Source: an uncultured Prochlorococcus sp. (GTDB lineage Bacteria > Cyanobacteriota > Cyanobacteriia > PCC-6307 > Cyanobiaceae). Taken from it: a stretch of DNA of 38,498 nt. This document shows, piece after piece, positions 27,064-35,669 of the stretch (its first letter is position 1; each line of letters starts with the position of its first letter). Location of the stretch: assembly GCA_902574405.1 (NCBI GenBank), contig CACGMX010000005.1, forward strand, positions 1-38,498, written 5' to 3'. Both the position numbers and the translations under genes were made by a program. Under the pieces are notes generated by a model. That model was not told the DNA's origin. It saw only the letters and a list, made by a program, of their open reading frames with translations, and did no database searches.

Positions 27064-27495
27064 TTTAAAAAATATAATTAGGAAAATATTATTTTAAAAA
27101 ATTATGGAACATAACATGATTATTGATGAGAAATTTTTTATTTGCATATTAGTGGAATATTAAGGAAATTCATCATTCGAGTTTTGAAATCAGTTTTTAT
27201 ATCCATATTCCTCTAAGCAATACTCAATTAATTCAATTGATTTATTATAGAGTTCTTTTATTTTTATTTTCTAGATCGAAGCATTCATTTAAAACACGTA
27301 TAGATTCATTTAAGTATAATTCTTCTTTATTTTTAAAATCTTTAATTTGATTTTTATAAATTGTTTTTTATCCCAATAAGGGAAAATATGATTATTAAGA
27401 TTGTAAAAATTGCTATTTTGAATTTATTAATATAGTTAGTTATTACAAATATTTTAATTTATCTAATATCTAAAAACTTTACATAGCTTATAGAA

Positions 27496-27597
27496 CTAAG
27501 TAATTACATATGTAGCTGCTGTTATTGCTATAGCAGTAATTGAAATGAAGATGTATGGAACAACCTTTAAAGGTATATGTAGATTTTTTTTAGACAT
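27496..27597 (-). CDS. 33-aa single-TM microprotein
   Basis: MSKKNLHIPLKVVPYIFISITAIAITAATYVIT in an otherwise gene-poor interval. Confidence 0.4.
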   Translation of the reverse strand: MSKKNLHIPLKVVPYIFISITAIAITAATYVIT

Positions 27598-27711
27598 AAC
27601 TAGAACTTTTAAAAAATCTTACATTCTCTTTAAACTTAATAAGTCTTCAAATATACAAATTAATTTTCTTTGCAAAAATTCAATTCTTTTAAAAGATTAA
27701 AAAATTTATAT

Positions 27712-27918
27712 TCATTGAATTTTCATTAAATAAAGTATTTCTAAATCCTGCCTTGAGTCCGATATTTTTCTTTTTAAGAAGATTAATTCTTCTTGGCTCA
27801 TTTTTGATTCTTTTATCATCAATTCTGCTTGTTCAATAGCATGTTCTATATTTCTAATTTTAATTTCTCTTATTGAGGGATCATCTTTACATGCTTTTTT
27901 AGTATTCGAATCTAACAT
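27712..27918 (-). CDS. Small hypothetical protein
   Basis: 68-aa ORF, helical and charged. Confidence 0.5.
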   Translation of the reverse strand: MLDSNTKKACKDDPSIREIKIRNIEHAIEQAELMIKESKMSQEELIFLKRKISDSRQDLEILYLMKIQ

Positions 27919-28028
27919 ATGTACAAAAGAATCACCTTGAATTTAATCTAAATTAAAACTTCATTATTCTACAACCTCAAATTTAATTAAAATAAATTAT
28001 TATCTTTGTAAGAACTTTAACCTTAGCT

Positions 28029-28063
28029 AACCCTCTCTTCAATTGATCGAGTGGGTTTTTTTT
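28029..28063 (+). terminator. Putative Rho-independent terminator
   Basis: AACCCtCTC-ttcaattgatc-GAGtGGGTT followed by T-run; no clear upstream plus-strand CDS. Confidence 0.55.
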
Positions 28064-28097
28064 ATGGTGTAATATACTTCTAGCTTTTAATACTAAT

Positions 28098-28472
28098 TTG
28101 GAAGATTCAAAACTTAATCCTGAAGAAAATAATTCAATCGAATCCTCCCCCAATTTGAATGAAGACAATAAGGATCTTAATGAGGGGATTAAAAAAGAAG
28201 AAAATGTTAAAGCATTTACAGAATTTTTAGAGAAAGCAAGTAGTCAAGATTCTTCAGAAGAAAAAGTAAAACTTGATTCTGAACAACAAAAACCAAAAAT
28301 TGACAAATCACTTTTTAAAAGATTTCTTAATAATGGATTCGATGGCATTTCAACTAATCCAAACTATAAAATGTTGGCATTATTAATAATCCTTTTAATT
28401 AATTTGTCTCTATTTTTTGTAATTGGCAATATGGGTAAAGCTTTTTTAAGAAATGCAGGAATTATGGGTTAG
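28098..28472 (+). CDS. Hypothetical acidic protein with C-terminal TM
   Basis: 124 aa; TTG start; acidic low-complexity N-terminus then MLALLIILLINLSLFFVIGNMGKAFL. Confidence 0.65.
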   Translation: MEDSKLNPEENNSIESSPNLNEDNKDLNEGIKKEENVKAFTEFLEKASSQDSSEEKVKLDSEQQKPKIDKSLFKRFLNNGFDGISTNPNYKMLALLIILLINLSLFFVIGNMGKAFLRNAGIMG

Positions 28473-28568
28473 AAATTATTTATTTCTTTTTGGATAATCA
28501 TCTTTACAATTTTGATTCATCAAATGAAACTGTGATATTTTCTTGTCAAATTAATTTTTAAATAAAAT

Positions 28569-28730
28569 TTGGATAATAAAGAGCCAGAAAATCCAGTCGT
28601 TTATCTTTCTAATTTAGTCAAGAAATTAGATGTAAAAAACAGAAATGGTTTAGTAGCCTTAGCAATAGTAAACCTTTTAGTAATTCTTTTATTTAAATTT
28701 TATTTGAAAGGATCTGGATTATTATCTTGA
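28569..28730 (+). CDS. 53-aa single-TM small protein
   Basis: TTG-start frame (M)DNKEPENPVVYLSNLVKKLDVKNRNGLVALAIVNLLVILLFKFYLKGSGLLS; not in ORF track. Confidence 0.5.
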   Translation: MDNKEPENPVVYLSNLVKKLDVKNRNGLVALAIVNLLVILLFKFYLKGSGLLS

Positions 28731-28752
28731 ATTTGCCTGCTGGTATTATTTA

Positions 28753-29067
28753 TTATTCAGCATTCTCAAATTGCTTTGCTAATTTAAATGCCTTCTTAAT
28801 TATTAGAAAGCCACCATATGCTCCTGCTAGTAAAGGTAAAACTATTAAAGGGTTAGGGGAATAATCTGAATAATTTTTCACACTCTCAATATATTCATAA
28901 CTTGAACATTTAAGAAAGATAAAGCTAAAAAATGTGATACTCCAACCAATGATTGATAAAAAGCCACCTTTTTTATCTCCTTCATAGAATCTGTCTAGAC
29001 CTAAGCCCCAACCTCCTATTAGGAATATTCCTCTAACAACTGAATTTTTTTCTTGATTTCTTAGCAT
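28753..29067 (-). CDS. TM2-domain-like membrane protein
   Basis: VRGIFLIGGWGLGLDRFYEGDKKGGFLSIIGWSITFFSF. Confidence 0.75.
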   Translation of the reverse strand: MLRNQEKNSVVRGIFLIGGWGLGLDRFYEGDKKGGFLSIIGWSITFFSFIFLKCSSYEYIESVKNYSDYSPNPLIVLPLLAGAYGGFLIIKKAFKLAKQFENAE

Positions 29068-29200
29068 ATCAAATAAATGTTCATTATGAAAATAACCTAT
29101 TTGTTTTTAAGATGTGATATGTTTTTATAAATTAATCTTTAAAATAATTTTTTAATGGATTTATTCTATAAATTACAAAAAATATTTTTCAGTGTTTTAA

Positions 29201-29971
29201 TTAATCATTATAGATTGAATTTGAATTCAACAAGGAAATTGAAGGCCTTATATAAATAAAGATAGACCCATACATATCCTGCATAATTCTCATTTCATCG
29301 TCTAAATATACAATTGAAACCTGGCAATTTGGCGATTCTTTATTCCAAGGTAACTTATTCCATACCTCTTTAACTGGATACCATCTATTCATAAGAAATT
29401 CACTAAATAATGGAATCTTATTAAGTCCATCAACTTTGGAAACTTTTGTCTTTTGTAATTTCATATCAAGTAAATTATTTCTTAAAACTAAATCACTTGC
29501 TAGGGTTATTACTCTTCCACCAAAAGTAGGCAATAGTTTGAACCAACCTAAGATAGGAATTGTTGTGAGCCCAAATATTGTAGTATCAAAAGTAGATATA
29601 AATTCTTTTTTGTCAAAATCAATCTTTTGAGCAATTCTCCCAATAGTTGATATGCCAAAGGATCCTACTTGCAATTGATGTAATTTAAAAAAAAGATTAC
29701 TTTTAAATTCATCATTTAATGCCTTTTCAATAGCAAGGAAGAAAGGAGAACTTCGAAATAATTCAACATTAGAAAAAATCAATTCCCACTCTCCAGACAA
29801 TAATTTTTCTGATATTTCAAAACTAAAGTCTTTAAGAGCATCAATCAATTCATCCATTTCATTAGCTTTTTCCTCATACATAGGAGAAATTAATTTATTT
29901 AATCTTTGCCCTCTATCTGTAACAGCAGATATTTTATATATATTTGACTTTATCTCTCCAATTTCTTTCAT
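29201..29971 (-). CDS. Plastid lipid-associated protein/fibrillin family
   Basis: LLSGEWELIFSNVELFRSSPFFLAIE ... LDDEMRIMQDMYGSIFIYIR. Confidence 0.85.
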   Translation of the reverse strand: MKEIGEIKSNIYKISAVTDRGQRLNKLISPMYEEKANEMDELIDALKDFSFEISEKLLSGEWELIFSNVELFRSSPFFLAIEKALNDEFKSNLFFKLHQLQVGSFGISTIGRIAQKIDFDKKEFISTFDTTIFGLTTIPILGWFKLLPTFGGRVITLASDLVLRNNLLDMKLQKTKVSKVDGLNKIPLFSEFLMNRWYPVKEVWNKLPWNKESPNCQVSIVYLDDEMRIMQDMYGSIFIYIRPSISLLNSNSIYND

Positions 29972-30055
29972 AACTCCAATACAAGAAATACTAATTAATC
30001 TTAGGAATTAAATTTTAAGTTGATGGCAATTTAATAATGCTGGTAATAAAATCAA

Positions 30056-30238
30056 TTAATATTCTCCCCATCTTTTACCAATATCAAAACCCCATTCAGT
30101 GGTTAATCTAATTACTTCATCATGATTCTTGCATTTTGTAAGGGATAACTTTTTACTAGGATTATTTTTTATTAGCTCAGCAATTTGATTAAGTTGCTCT
30201 ATTTTTTTTAGAAAATTACTTAGATCTTTATCTGACAT
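30056..30238 (-). CDS. Nif11-like small protein
   Basis: LSNFLKKIEQLNQIAELIKNNPS ... LTKCKNHDEVIRLTTEWGFDIGKRWGEY. Confidence 0.75.
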   Translation of the reverse strand: MSDKDLSNFLKKIEQLNQIAELIKNNPSKKLSLTKCKNHDEVIRLTTEWGFDIGKRWGEY

Positions 30239-30242
30239 TTAT

Positions 30243-30350
30243 CTAAGAAGTAAATTTTTGATCATAAGTAAATATGTAATAAAGAACCCAGGCAACACCA
30301 ATAATCAGAATTGCAATCATTATATTTACTGACCAAACTACTTCTATCAT
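30243..30350 (-). CDS. 35-aa single-TM microprotein
   Basis: MIEVVWSVNIMIAILIIGVAWVLYYIFTYDQKFTS; not in ORF track. Confidence 0.5.
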   Translation of the reverse strand: MIEVVWSVNIMIAILIIGVAWVLYYIFTYDQKFTS

Positions 30351-30477
30351 GGAATTTTTTTATATATTTTTAATATATCCAAAATTTAAAATAAATTAAC
30401 CGTTAATAATTTAAATATAGAACAATACACTAATACTATTAAGTATATAAAATAGTTTTAAAAAAGTTTAAAAAATT

Positions 30478-30657
30478 ATGGGAGAGGCTAAGAGAAGGGA
30501 AGAGTTAGGCTTACCACCTAGAGAAAAGAAAAAGAAAAAACAAGCATCGAAAAATCAACTAAACAAAATTTTAAATAAATATCCTTATTTACCTTTCATT
30601 TTAGGTTTTTCATTACTAGCGATATTAATTATCGATTTAGTTAATTACTATAAATAG
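30478..30657 (+). CDS. DUF2839-like small membrane protein
   Basis: MGEAKRREELGLPPREKKKKKQ...YPYLPFILGFSLLAILIIDLVNYYK; the MGEAKRR start is characteristic. Confidence 0.75.
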   Translation: MGEAKRREELGLPPREKKKKKQASKNQLNKILNKYPYLPFILGFSLLAILIIDLVNYYK

Positions 30658-30742
30658 ATACATAAAAAGGGGATACTTTTAGCAGAAGAGAAGATTATCT
30701 TCGCAATTGCGAAATTATTTTTCCATAATAAAAATAAAACTC

Positions 30743-30928
30743 ATGAAACCGATTAACACCTTATGTGCCTTAATTTTAGGGGTACTAACTCTGTTTTCAA
30801 TATCTAATGCAAATGCAGGTGGCTGCAGTTCTCATACTGAGAAGAAGGCAGAAATCGAATGCTTGTCTGATGATAAAAAATGTATAGATACGAAAGAAAA
30901 AGAATCACTATACAAAGTTGAGGCCTAA
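30743..30928 (+). CDS. Small secreted Cys-containing protein
   Basis: MKPINTLCALILGVLTLFSISNANAGGCSSHTEKKAEIECLSDDKKCID...; internal ATG preferred over ORF-track start at 30707 because it yields a clean signal peptide. Confidence 0.6.
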   Translation: MKPINTLCALILGVLTLFSISNANAGGCSSHTEKKAEIECLSDDKKCIDTKEKESLYKVEA

Positions 30929-31231
30929 ATGTTTGATAATCTTGGAACTGCTCTAGTACAGGCATTAGGGTTCTTTGCTGTTTTTGGTTTTTTTGTATAT
31001 CAAACTTTATTCGCAGATAGCAAACCCAAAAATTCAAAATTAAATCCTAAAAAAATAAAGATTTCCAAAACAAAAGAATCAATTAAAAAAGAATCTAAAA
31101 AAGGCTTATTTAACAGAAAATCTAAACCTGTCGAAGAGAATTTAACAGTCCAAAAAAAGGGATTATTTGGGAGAAAAAAAGAACTTATTCAAGAAGAGAT
31201 TAAACCAAAGAAAAAAGGTTGGTTTAAATAG
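30929..31231 (+). CDS. TM-anchored Lys-rich hypothetical protein with KKG[LW]F repeats
   Basis: N-terminal TM then KKGLFNRKSK...KKGLFGRKKE...KKKGWFK; ATG abuts upstream stop codon. Confidence 0.65.
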   Translation: MFDNLGTALVQALGFFAVFGFFVYQTLFADSKPKNSKLNPKKIKISKTKESIKKESKKGLFNRKSKPVEENLTVQKKGLFGRKKELIQEEIKPKKKGWFK

Positions 31232-31316
31232 GTAGAGGTACTAAACTCTATTTTGATATCTTTTATACAAAAAATATTTTTAGTAACTTTATAATTTGTT
31301 TAATTTATTATTAAAA

Positions 31317-31451
31317 ATGAACCATAGAGAAATCACCAAAAAATATAGTGAGTTAATTAACAAGGCTGAGTTTGCTACTGGCCGTAAGGAAGTTGTAGGT
31401 CTTTTAAAAAAAGCTGCCAAGTTGAAATCTCAGATTGAAATCAATTATTAG
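31317..31451 (+). CDS. 44-aa small protein
   Basis: MNHREITKKYSELINKAEFATGRKEVVGLLKKAAKLKSQIEINY; not in ORF track. Confidence 0.6.
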   Translation: MNHREITKKYSELINKAEFATGRKEVVGLLKKAAKLKSQIEINY

Positions 31452-31536
31452 ATCTATAAATTAGTTTAATTCTAAATGTAAAAAATTTTTTTAAATAAGT
31501 ATTTACATGAGATAATCTGCATAAATTATCTAACTT

Positions 31537-31716
31537 ATGGACAAAAAAGGTTATACAACCGAAAGCGGTGGTAGACAAAATGGTTTCGCAATTGAACCAA
31601 AAATTAACCCTATATCAGAAGGAGAATCAAGGAAATCCATATTTTTATTTATTGGTATATTACTGCCTTTTCTAATAGGTGGTTTCTATTATTTAAAGTC
31701 TCTGAATATATTCTGA
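31537..31716 (+). CDS. Psb34-like / Hlip-related single-TM protein
   Basis: MDKKGYTTESGGRQNGFAIEPKINPISEGESRKSIFLFIGILLPFLIGGFYYLKSLNIF; YTTE.GGR.N.FA.EP is the Psb34-type N-terminus. Confidence 0.65.
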   Translation: MDKKGYTTESGGRQNGFAIEPKINPISEGESRKSIFLFIGILLPFLIGGFYYLKSLNIF

Positions 31717-31720
31717 TATT

Positions 31721-31900
31721 TTATAAGCCATTTTTAGTAATATATTCTTCTGAACTAACTATATCTTGCATTAAGCTCTCTGATGAAGGGTTAAATCCAT
31801 TTTGCTCTAGAAAAGATTTAACCTTTTCAAATTTTTGTTGAATTTTTTTTGTATATGGAGTTGTCATCAAATAATCATCTTTTTCTGTTGAATAGTTCAT
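31721..31900 (-). CDS. 59-aa small protein
   Basis: MNYSTEKDDYLMTTPYTKKIQQKFEKVKSFLEQNGFNPSSESLMQDIVSSEEYITKNGL; not in ORF track. Confidence 0.55.
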   Translation of the reverse strand: MNYSTEKDDYLMTTPYTKKIQQKFEKVKSFLEQNGFNPSSESLMQDIVSSEEYITKNGL

Positions 31901-32036
31901 TTGATTAACGGATTACTTTTACAACTAAATTTTGCAAAATATACGATTGCTAGTGAAGTTATAAATATTACATAAACAATTTAATAGTAATAAATACTTA
32001 TAGATTGCTTGTGTGAGGTCGCTATTGTTTGATTTT

Positions 32037-32324
32037 TTAAAGAGTACTTATAGTAACTAGTTCCATTAAATTTCTGGACTGGAGATATTTTTGAAATACT
32101 TCAGAATAAAAAGCTTTTTTAGCAGTAAGTTTTGATTCGAATTCTATAACTAACCCAAGCTGCCCTCCATCCCATTCATTTGAGGATGATTCTTGCATCA
32201 AGTCTCTTTTTACTATTACTCCTCCCACAGATTTAATCCAAGGCAATACTGTCCTTATATATTCCAGAAATAAATCAGCATTTGGAATTGAAATTTTCTT
32301 TAGCCAATAACTCTTTGTCATCAA
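32037..32324 (-). CDS. DUF1330-like small protein
   Basis: 95 aa; GGVIVKRDLM...WDGGQLGLVIEFESKLTAKKAFYSEVFQKYLQSR. Confidence 0.65.
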   Translation of the reverse strand: MMTKSYWLKKISIPNADLFLEYIRTVLPWIKSVGGVIVKRDLMQESSSNEWDGGQLGLVIEFESKLTAKKAFYSEVFQKYLQSRNLMELVTISTL

Positions 32325-32399
32325 ATCAACATATTCTGGGTAGAATATAGCACATGGAGTTAAGTATTTATCCTTAGCAATATATTCAGCGGTTATTAA

Positions 32400-32581
32400 A
32401 TGAAATCAGAAGATGATGTATTGAATTTACTTATTAAATCACCAAATTCAGAGAGTATACAGGTCATTGCATATTAACTTGAATTGATCATAATTTTTCC
32501 TTTAGCAAAGATAGAAATGATTTAAAGGGTGTTTGGGAGCTTAGAATCTGCTGTGGTGATAAAGGAACTTTATTTGTTTAA
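32400..32581 (+). pseudogene. Degraded fibrillin-family-like gene fragment
   Basis: Two short open stretches in different frames: MKSEDDVLNLLIKSPNSESIQVIAY* and ...FSKDRNDLKGVWELRICCGDKG*; the second has the L.GxWEL motif of the fibrillin N-terminus. Confidence 0.4.
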
Positions 32582-32647
32582 AGAAAAATAAATTCAATAA
32601 CTTTATTTAAGAATTTTGAGGGATTTATTAAAATTTAATGAAAAATA

Positions 32648-32941
32648 TTAATTCTTTATCCAAATAGTCTTTAATGCGAAATAAATTGGAAAATACTTAA
32701 AAGATTCTTTTGGTATTTCATAACTTAGAAATTTTAGTGCTTCTTCTAACCAGTAACCAACATCAAATCCTAAAAGAATTTTTTCTAAAACAAACCAAAA
32801 TTCTTTATCAAATATAATTCTGAAATTTAAGTAAATATATTCCCAATGAAATGTATTCCAATATTGGGTTAAAAATGAGGATAAAATAAGCCAAAGTGAT
32901 ATAAATAAAAAACTTTTAAGAAATTTATAAAATTTTTTCAT
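32648..32941 (-). CDS. Hypothetical protein
   Basis: 97-aa ORF, aromatic and hydrophobic. Confidence 0.5.
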   Translation of the reverse strand: MKKFYKFLKSFLFISLWLILSSFLTQYWNTFHWEYIYLNFRIIFDKEFWFVLEKILLGFDVGYWLEEALKFLSYEIPKESFKYFPIYFALKTIWIKN

Positions 32942-33072
32942 ATACCAGCAACTGTCATATTGAATTTTAAATATCCTTTATTATTAATTGGATCAAAATT
33001 TATTTCTATGAAATATATCCAAAAAGATATAAAAATATTGAGGTAATAGTAAATTTTCGTGGCATTAATAAT

Positions 33073-33198
33073 CTATTCTTCTTTTTTTAGATTCTGTGCC
33101 TTTAGATTTTTATTTTTAAGAAAAAATCCTAAAAAAAGAAAAGCAAAATATATTATTAAACTTATGCCAAAAATTAAAACTATCTTTGAAATATCCAT
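33073..33198 (-). CDS. 41-aa single-TM small protein
   Basis: MDISKIVLIFGISLIIYFAFLFLGFFLKNKNLKAQNLKKEE; not in ORF track. Confidence 0.45.
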   Translation of the reverse strand: MDISKIVLIFGISLIIYFAFLFLGFFLKNKNLKAQNLKKEE

Positions 33199-33313
33199 AA
33201 ATGATTTTTTAATATAAATTACAGCATTTTTTGCAAAGTTTTATCTCTGGTAATGATTTTTCATTTATCGCGATAACGAGCTTCAATTATTAAGCTAATA
33301 ATATTTAAATCAT

Positions 33314-33718
33314 ATGCAAGTACCTTTTGCTTGGAGCCTTTGTCTATCAGTTGGAGTTGTTTTATTTTCAATTATTCCATTAACTATAGGGAGAGTTAAA
33401 GCAGGATATTCTGTTGAAAATATGTCTGCTCCAAGGGCTTTATTCGATGAATTACCTTCTTTTGGTAAAAGAGCAGTTTGGTGTCATCAAAATTGTTGGG
33501 AAAGTATTTCCCTACATGCTCCAGCATGTCTTCTTTGTTTGATTACTTTAACTGACTCTAATATTGCAATAATATCAGCATTGATTCATCCTATTTTCCG
33601 TTTTTTATATATTGGTGCATATGTATTTAATATCCCAACAGCTAGAGGTTTAATGTGGGCCTCAGGAATTTTTACAACACTTTTGCTTTACAAAGAGGGC
33701 TTAACACAATTGATATAA
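33314..33718 (+). CDS. MAPEG-family membrane protein
   Basis: RVKAGYSVENMSAPRALFDELPSFGKRAVWCHQNCWESISLHAPACLL...HPIFRFLYIGAYVFNIPTARGLMW. Confidence 0.8.
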   Translation: MQVPFAWSLCLSVGVVLFSIIPLTIGRVKAGYSVENMSAPRALFDELPSFGKRAVWCHQNCWESISLHAPACLLCLITLTDSNIAIISALIHPIFRFLYIGAYVFNIPTARGLMWASGIFTTLLLYKEGLTQLI

Positions 33719-33723
33719 ATTAT

Positions 33724-34593
33724 TTAAACAATAAACTTTTCTAAATCTTTTAATTGATATTCATTGATTAGTAACACTTTATTTGATTTTGCTAGCTGAT
33801 GAGCAGACTTTGTAAAGCTAGATTTTGAGACTATTATTGCATGTGTACCTTTCCAAAATAATTTACCAGCTGAAATTTCCTGAACTGCTTTATTTCCAAT
33901 GGCTTTTTCATGATCTTTGCATTGTATACATATTCTCAAATCATTTATTGACGCAATTAAGTCAACCCCTTGATCTCCTGTATTAGGGGTTTCTTTTACT
34001 TCCCAGCCATTTTGTTTGAGAATTTCCATACAATGATTTTCAAATCTAATACCTTTTTTGTAGTTCCCCTTGTTTTTACTTGAGTAGTTTTTTTCTATTA
34101 GGTTTAAGCATGATTTCTCTATTTGACTTGCTATAAAAACAAACCAATCTTCAGTCTCGAGCTTTCTAATAGATCCAACTATCTCATCATCAATAGTAGG
34201 ATTTTCATTACAATACGATCTCCACTTTTCGAAAAATATTTCCATACTTCCAAATTTTTTTAAAATTACTTTTTCCCAAAAGTATGGTATACCCTCTTTA
34301 AATCGCTTAGATCCATTAAATATATTTTTCTCAATGGCTTTTTCATCAAGAGGTGGATTCCCAATCCATTTTTTATAATCCTCGTTACCGTAGGCATCTA
34401 TTTCCCTTAATCTGATCCTCTCCTCTAACAAATTGTATTTGTTCTCGTCTATTAAATTATTAATTGTTTGAATAAAGAAATTTGAATTTAAGGCATTATT
34501 TAATTTTAACTTTTTCTTTTTAATTTGATAATCTCTTACAATTATAAAAATTAAAAAAATGATAAAAATAATTAAAATAAAAAAATTTTTCAT
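33724..34593 (-). CDS. Mrr-like restriction-endonuclease-fold protein with N-terminal TM
   Basis: GIRFENHCMEILKQNGWEVKETPNTGDQGVDLIASINDLRICIQCKDHEKAIGNKAVQEISAGK (D-x-QxK nuclease core); N-terminal hydrophobic helix. Confidence 0.88.
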   Translation of the reverse strand: MKNFFILIIFIIFLIFIIVRDYQIKKKKLKLNNALNSNFFIQTINNLIDENKYNLLEERIRLREIDAYGNEDYKKWIGNPPLDEKAIEKNIFNGSKRFKEGIPYFWEKVILKKFGSMEIFFEKWRSYCNENPTIDDEIVGSIRKLETEDWFVFIASQIEKSCLNLIEKNYSSKNKGNYKKGIRFENHCMEILKQNGWEVKETPNTGDQGVDLIASINDLRICIQCKDHEKAIGNKAVQEISAGKLFWKGTHAIIVSKSSFTKSAHQLAKSNKVLLINEYQLKDLEKFIV

Positions 34594-34613
34594 TAAAGAT
34601 TTTTATTTTCTAT

Positions 34614-34865
34614 CTAAAAAGTTTTTGTTTTTCTAATAACAAAATTATTTTTTGTTATTACTGAAGATTCATTTACTTCAAACCCATTAATTGCTGATAT
34701 TTCTCCTTTTATGCCTTCTAATGTTAATTGCTCGATAATGCCTTTTATTACTTCATCCTCGACCAATTTTCTATCAATTCTTTCAGGTGTAATATCTGTA
34801 AGCCATTTTGAGGTCTTTTTTTTTACAACCTCTGTAGGGTTAGTTATTTTTAAATAGATAGCCAT
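34614..34865 (-). CDS. Small hypothetical protein
   Basis: 83-aa ORF with balanced composition. Confidence 0.65.
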   Translation of the reverse strand: MAIYLKITNPTEVVKKKTSKWLTDITPERIDRKLVEDEVIKGIIEQLTLEGIKGEISAINGFEVNESSVITKNNFVIRKTKTF

Positions 34866-34905
34866 TTTTTAAGTCATTCAGTTGAATTATAAGCATTAAA
34901 TCTTC

Positions 34906-35103
34906 TTAACTTTTATTATTGTCATTACTTTCCCACTCAAGAAATTGAAAAACAAAAATTGCAAAGATAGAGAAAAATACTATAAACAACCCTAACCATC
35001 CTATAAATTTGTGCTCCGTAAAAAGATTTGTGAGCATTGATTTTTCTTGATATCTTGATTCCATTTCATATTGATAAGAATCAATAACTTGAAATATATT
35101 CAT
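34906..35103 (-). CDS. Small single-TM hypothetical protein
   Basis: 65-aa ORF, FIGWLGLFIVFFSIFAIFVFQFLEW. Confidence 0.55.
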   Translation of the reverse strand: MNIFQVIDSYQYEMESRYQEKSMLTNLFTEHKFIGWLGLFIVFFSIFAIFVFQFLEWESNDNNKS

Positions 35104-35145
35104 AATTAAGAAATTAATAAATCGTTCAATTGGCGATTAATAATT

Positions 35146-35565
35146 TTAACCGTTTAATTTACTAAAGGCTTCCGATAGGAAATCTGGCCTTTTTCTTATT
35201 ATAGAAAAATTCAGTTTATTTATTAAGACTAAATTGACTTCAGCAATAGTTAAGATTTCATTTTCCTTGTTATGAAATCTTGAAATTACATTAATCCTAG
35301 GACTTTTATCAATATTGAATTCGCTCTGGATTGTTATTTTTTCACCAAGAAATAAAGGAGATTTATATTTTATTGAAGTATTGATTAAAGGTAAATCTAA
35401 GCCAATTTTATTTAGTTCGAAATAACTTATACCTACTTCTGAAAGTGCATTTATTCGGCTTTCTTCAAGCCAATTAAAATATTTACCGTGCCACATTACC
35501 CCTGCATGATCTGCATGTTGAGGTAAAACAATTTTTTCTATTTTCCAAACTGGTTTTGAGTTCAT
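35146..35565 (-). CDS. 4HBT-type acyl-CoA thioesterase
   Basis: VLPQHADHAGVMWHGKYFNWLEESRINAL hotdog-fold motif. Confidence 0.9.
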   Translation of the reverse strand: MNSKPVWKIEKIVLPQHADHAGVMWHGKYFNWLEESRINALSEVGISYFELNKIGLDLPLINTSIKYKSPLFLGEKITIQSEFNIDKSPRINVISRFHNKENEILTIAEVNLVLINKLNFSIIRKRPDFLSEAFSKLNG

Positions 35566-35669
35566 CTTTTATTTAAAAAATATTTTATTCAATGAAAAAA
35601 CTTATTTTGATATTGTAGATTAATTTTGTTTATTAACATATGAATCATTAAAACTATATTTATAAAGTT

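Noticed and set aside
27983-28168. 61-aa minus ORF
   Set aside because: Overlaps a terminator-like hairpin and the start of the 28098 ORF; no protein-like features.
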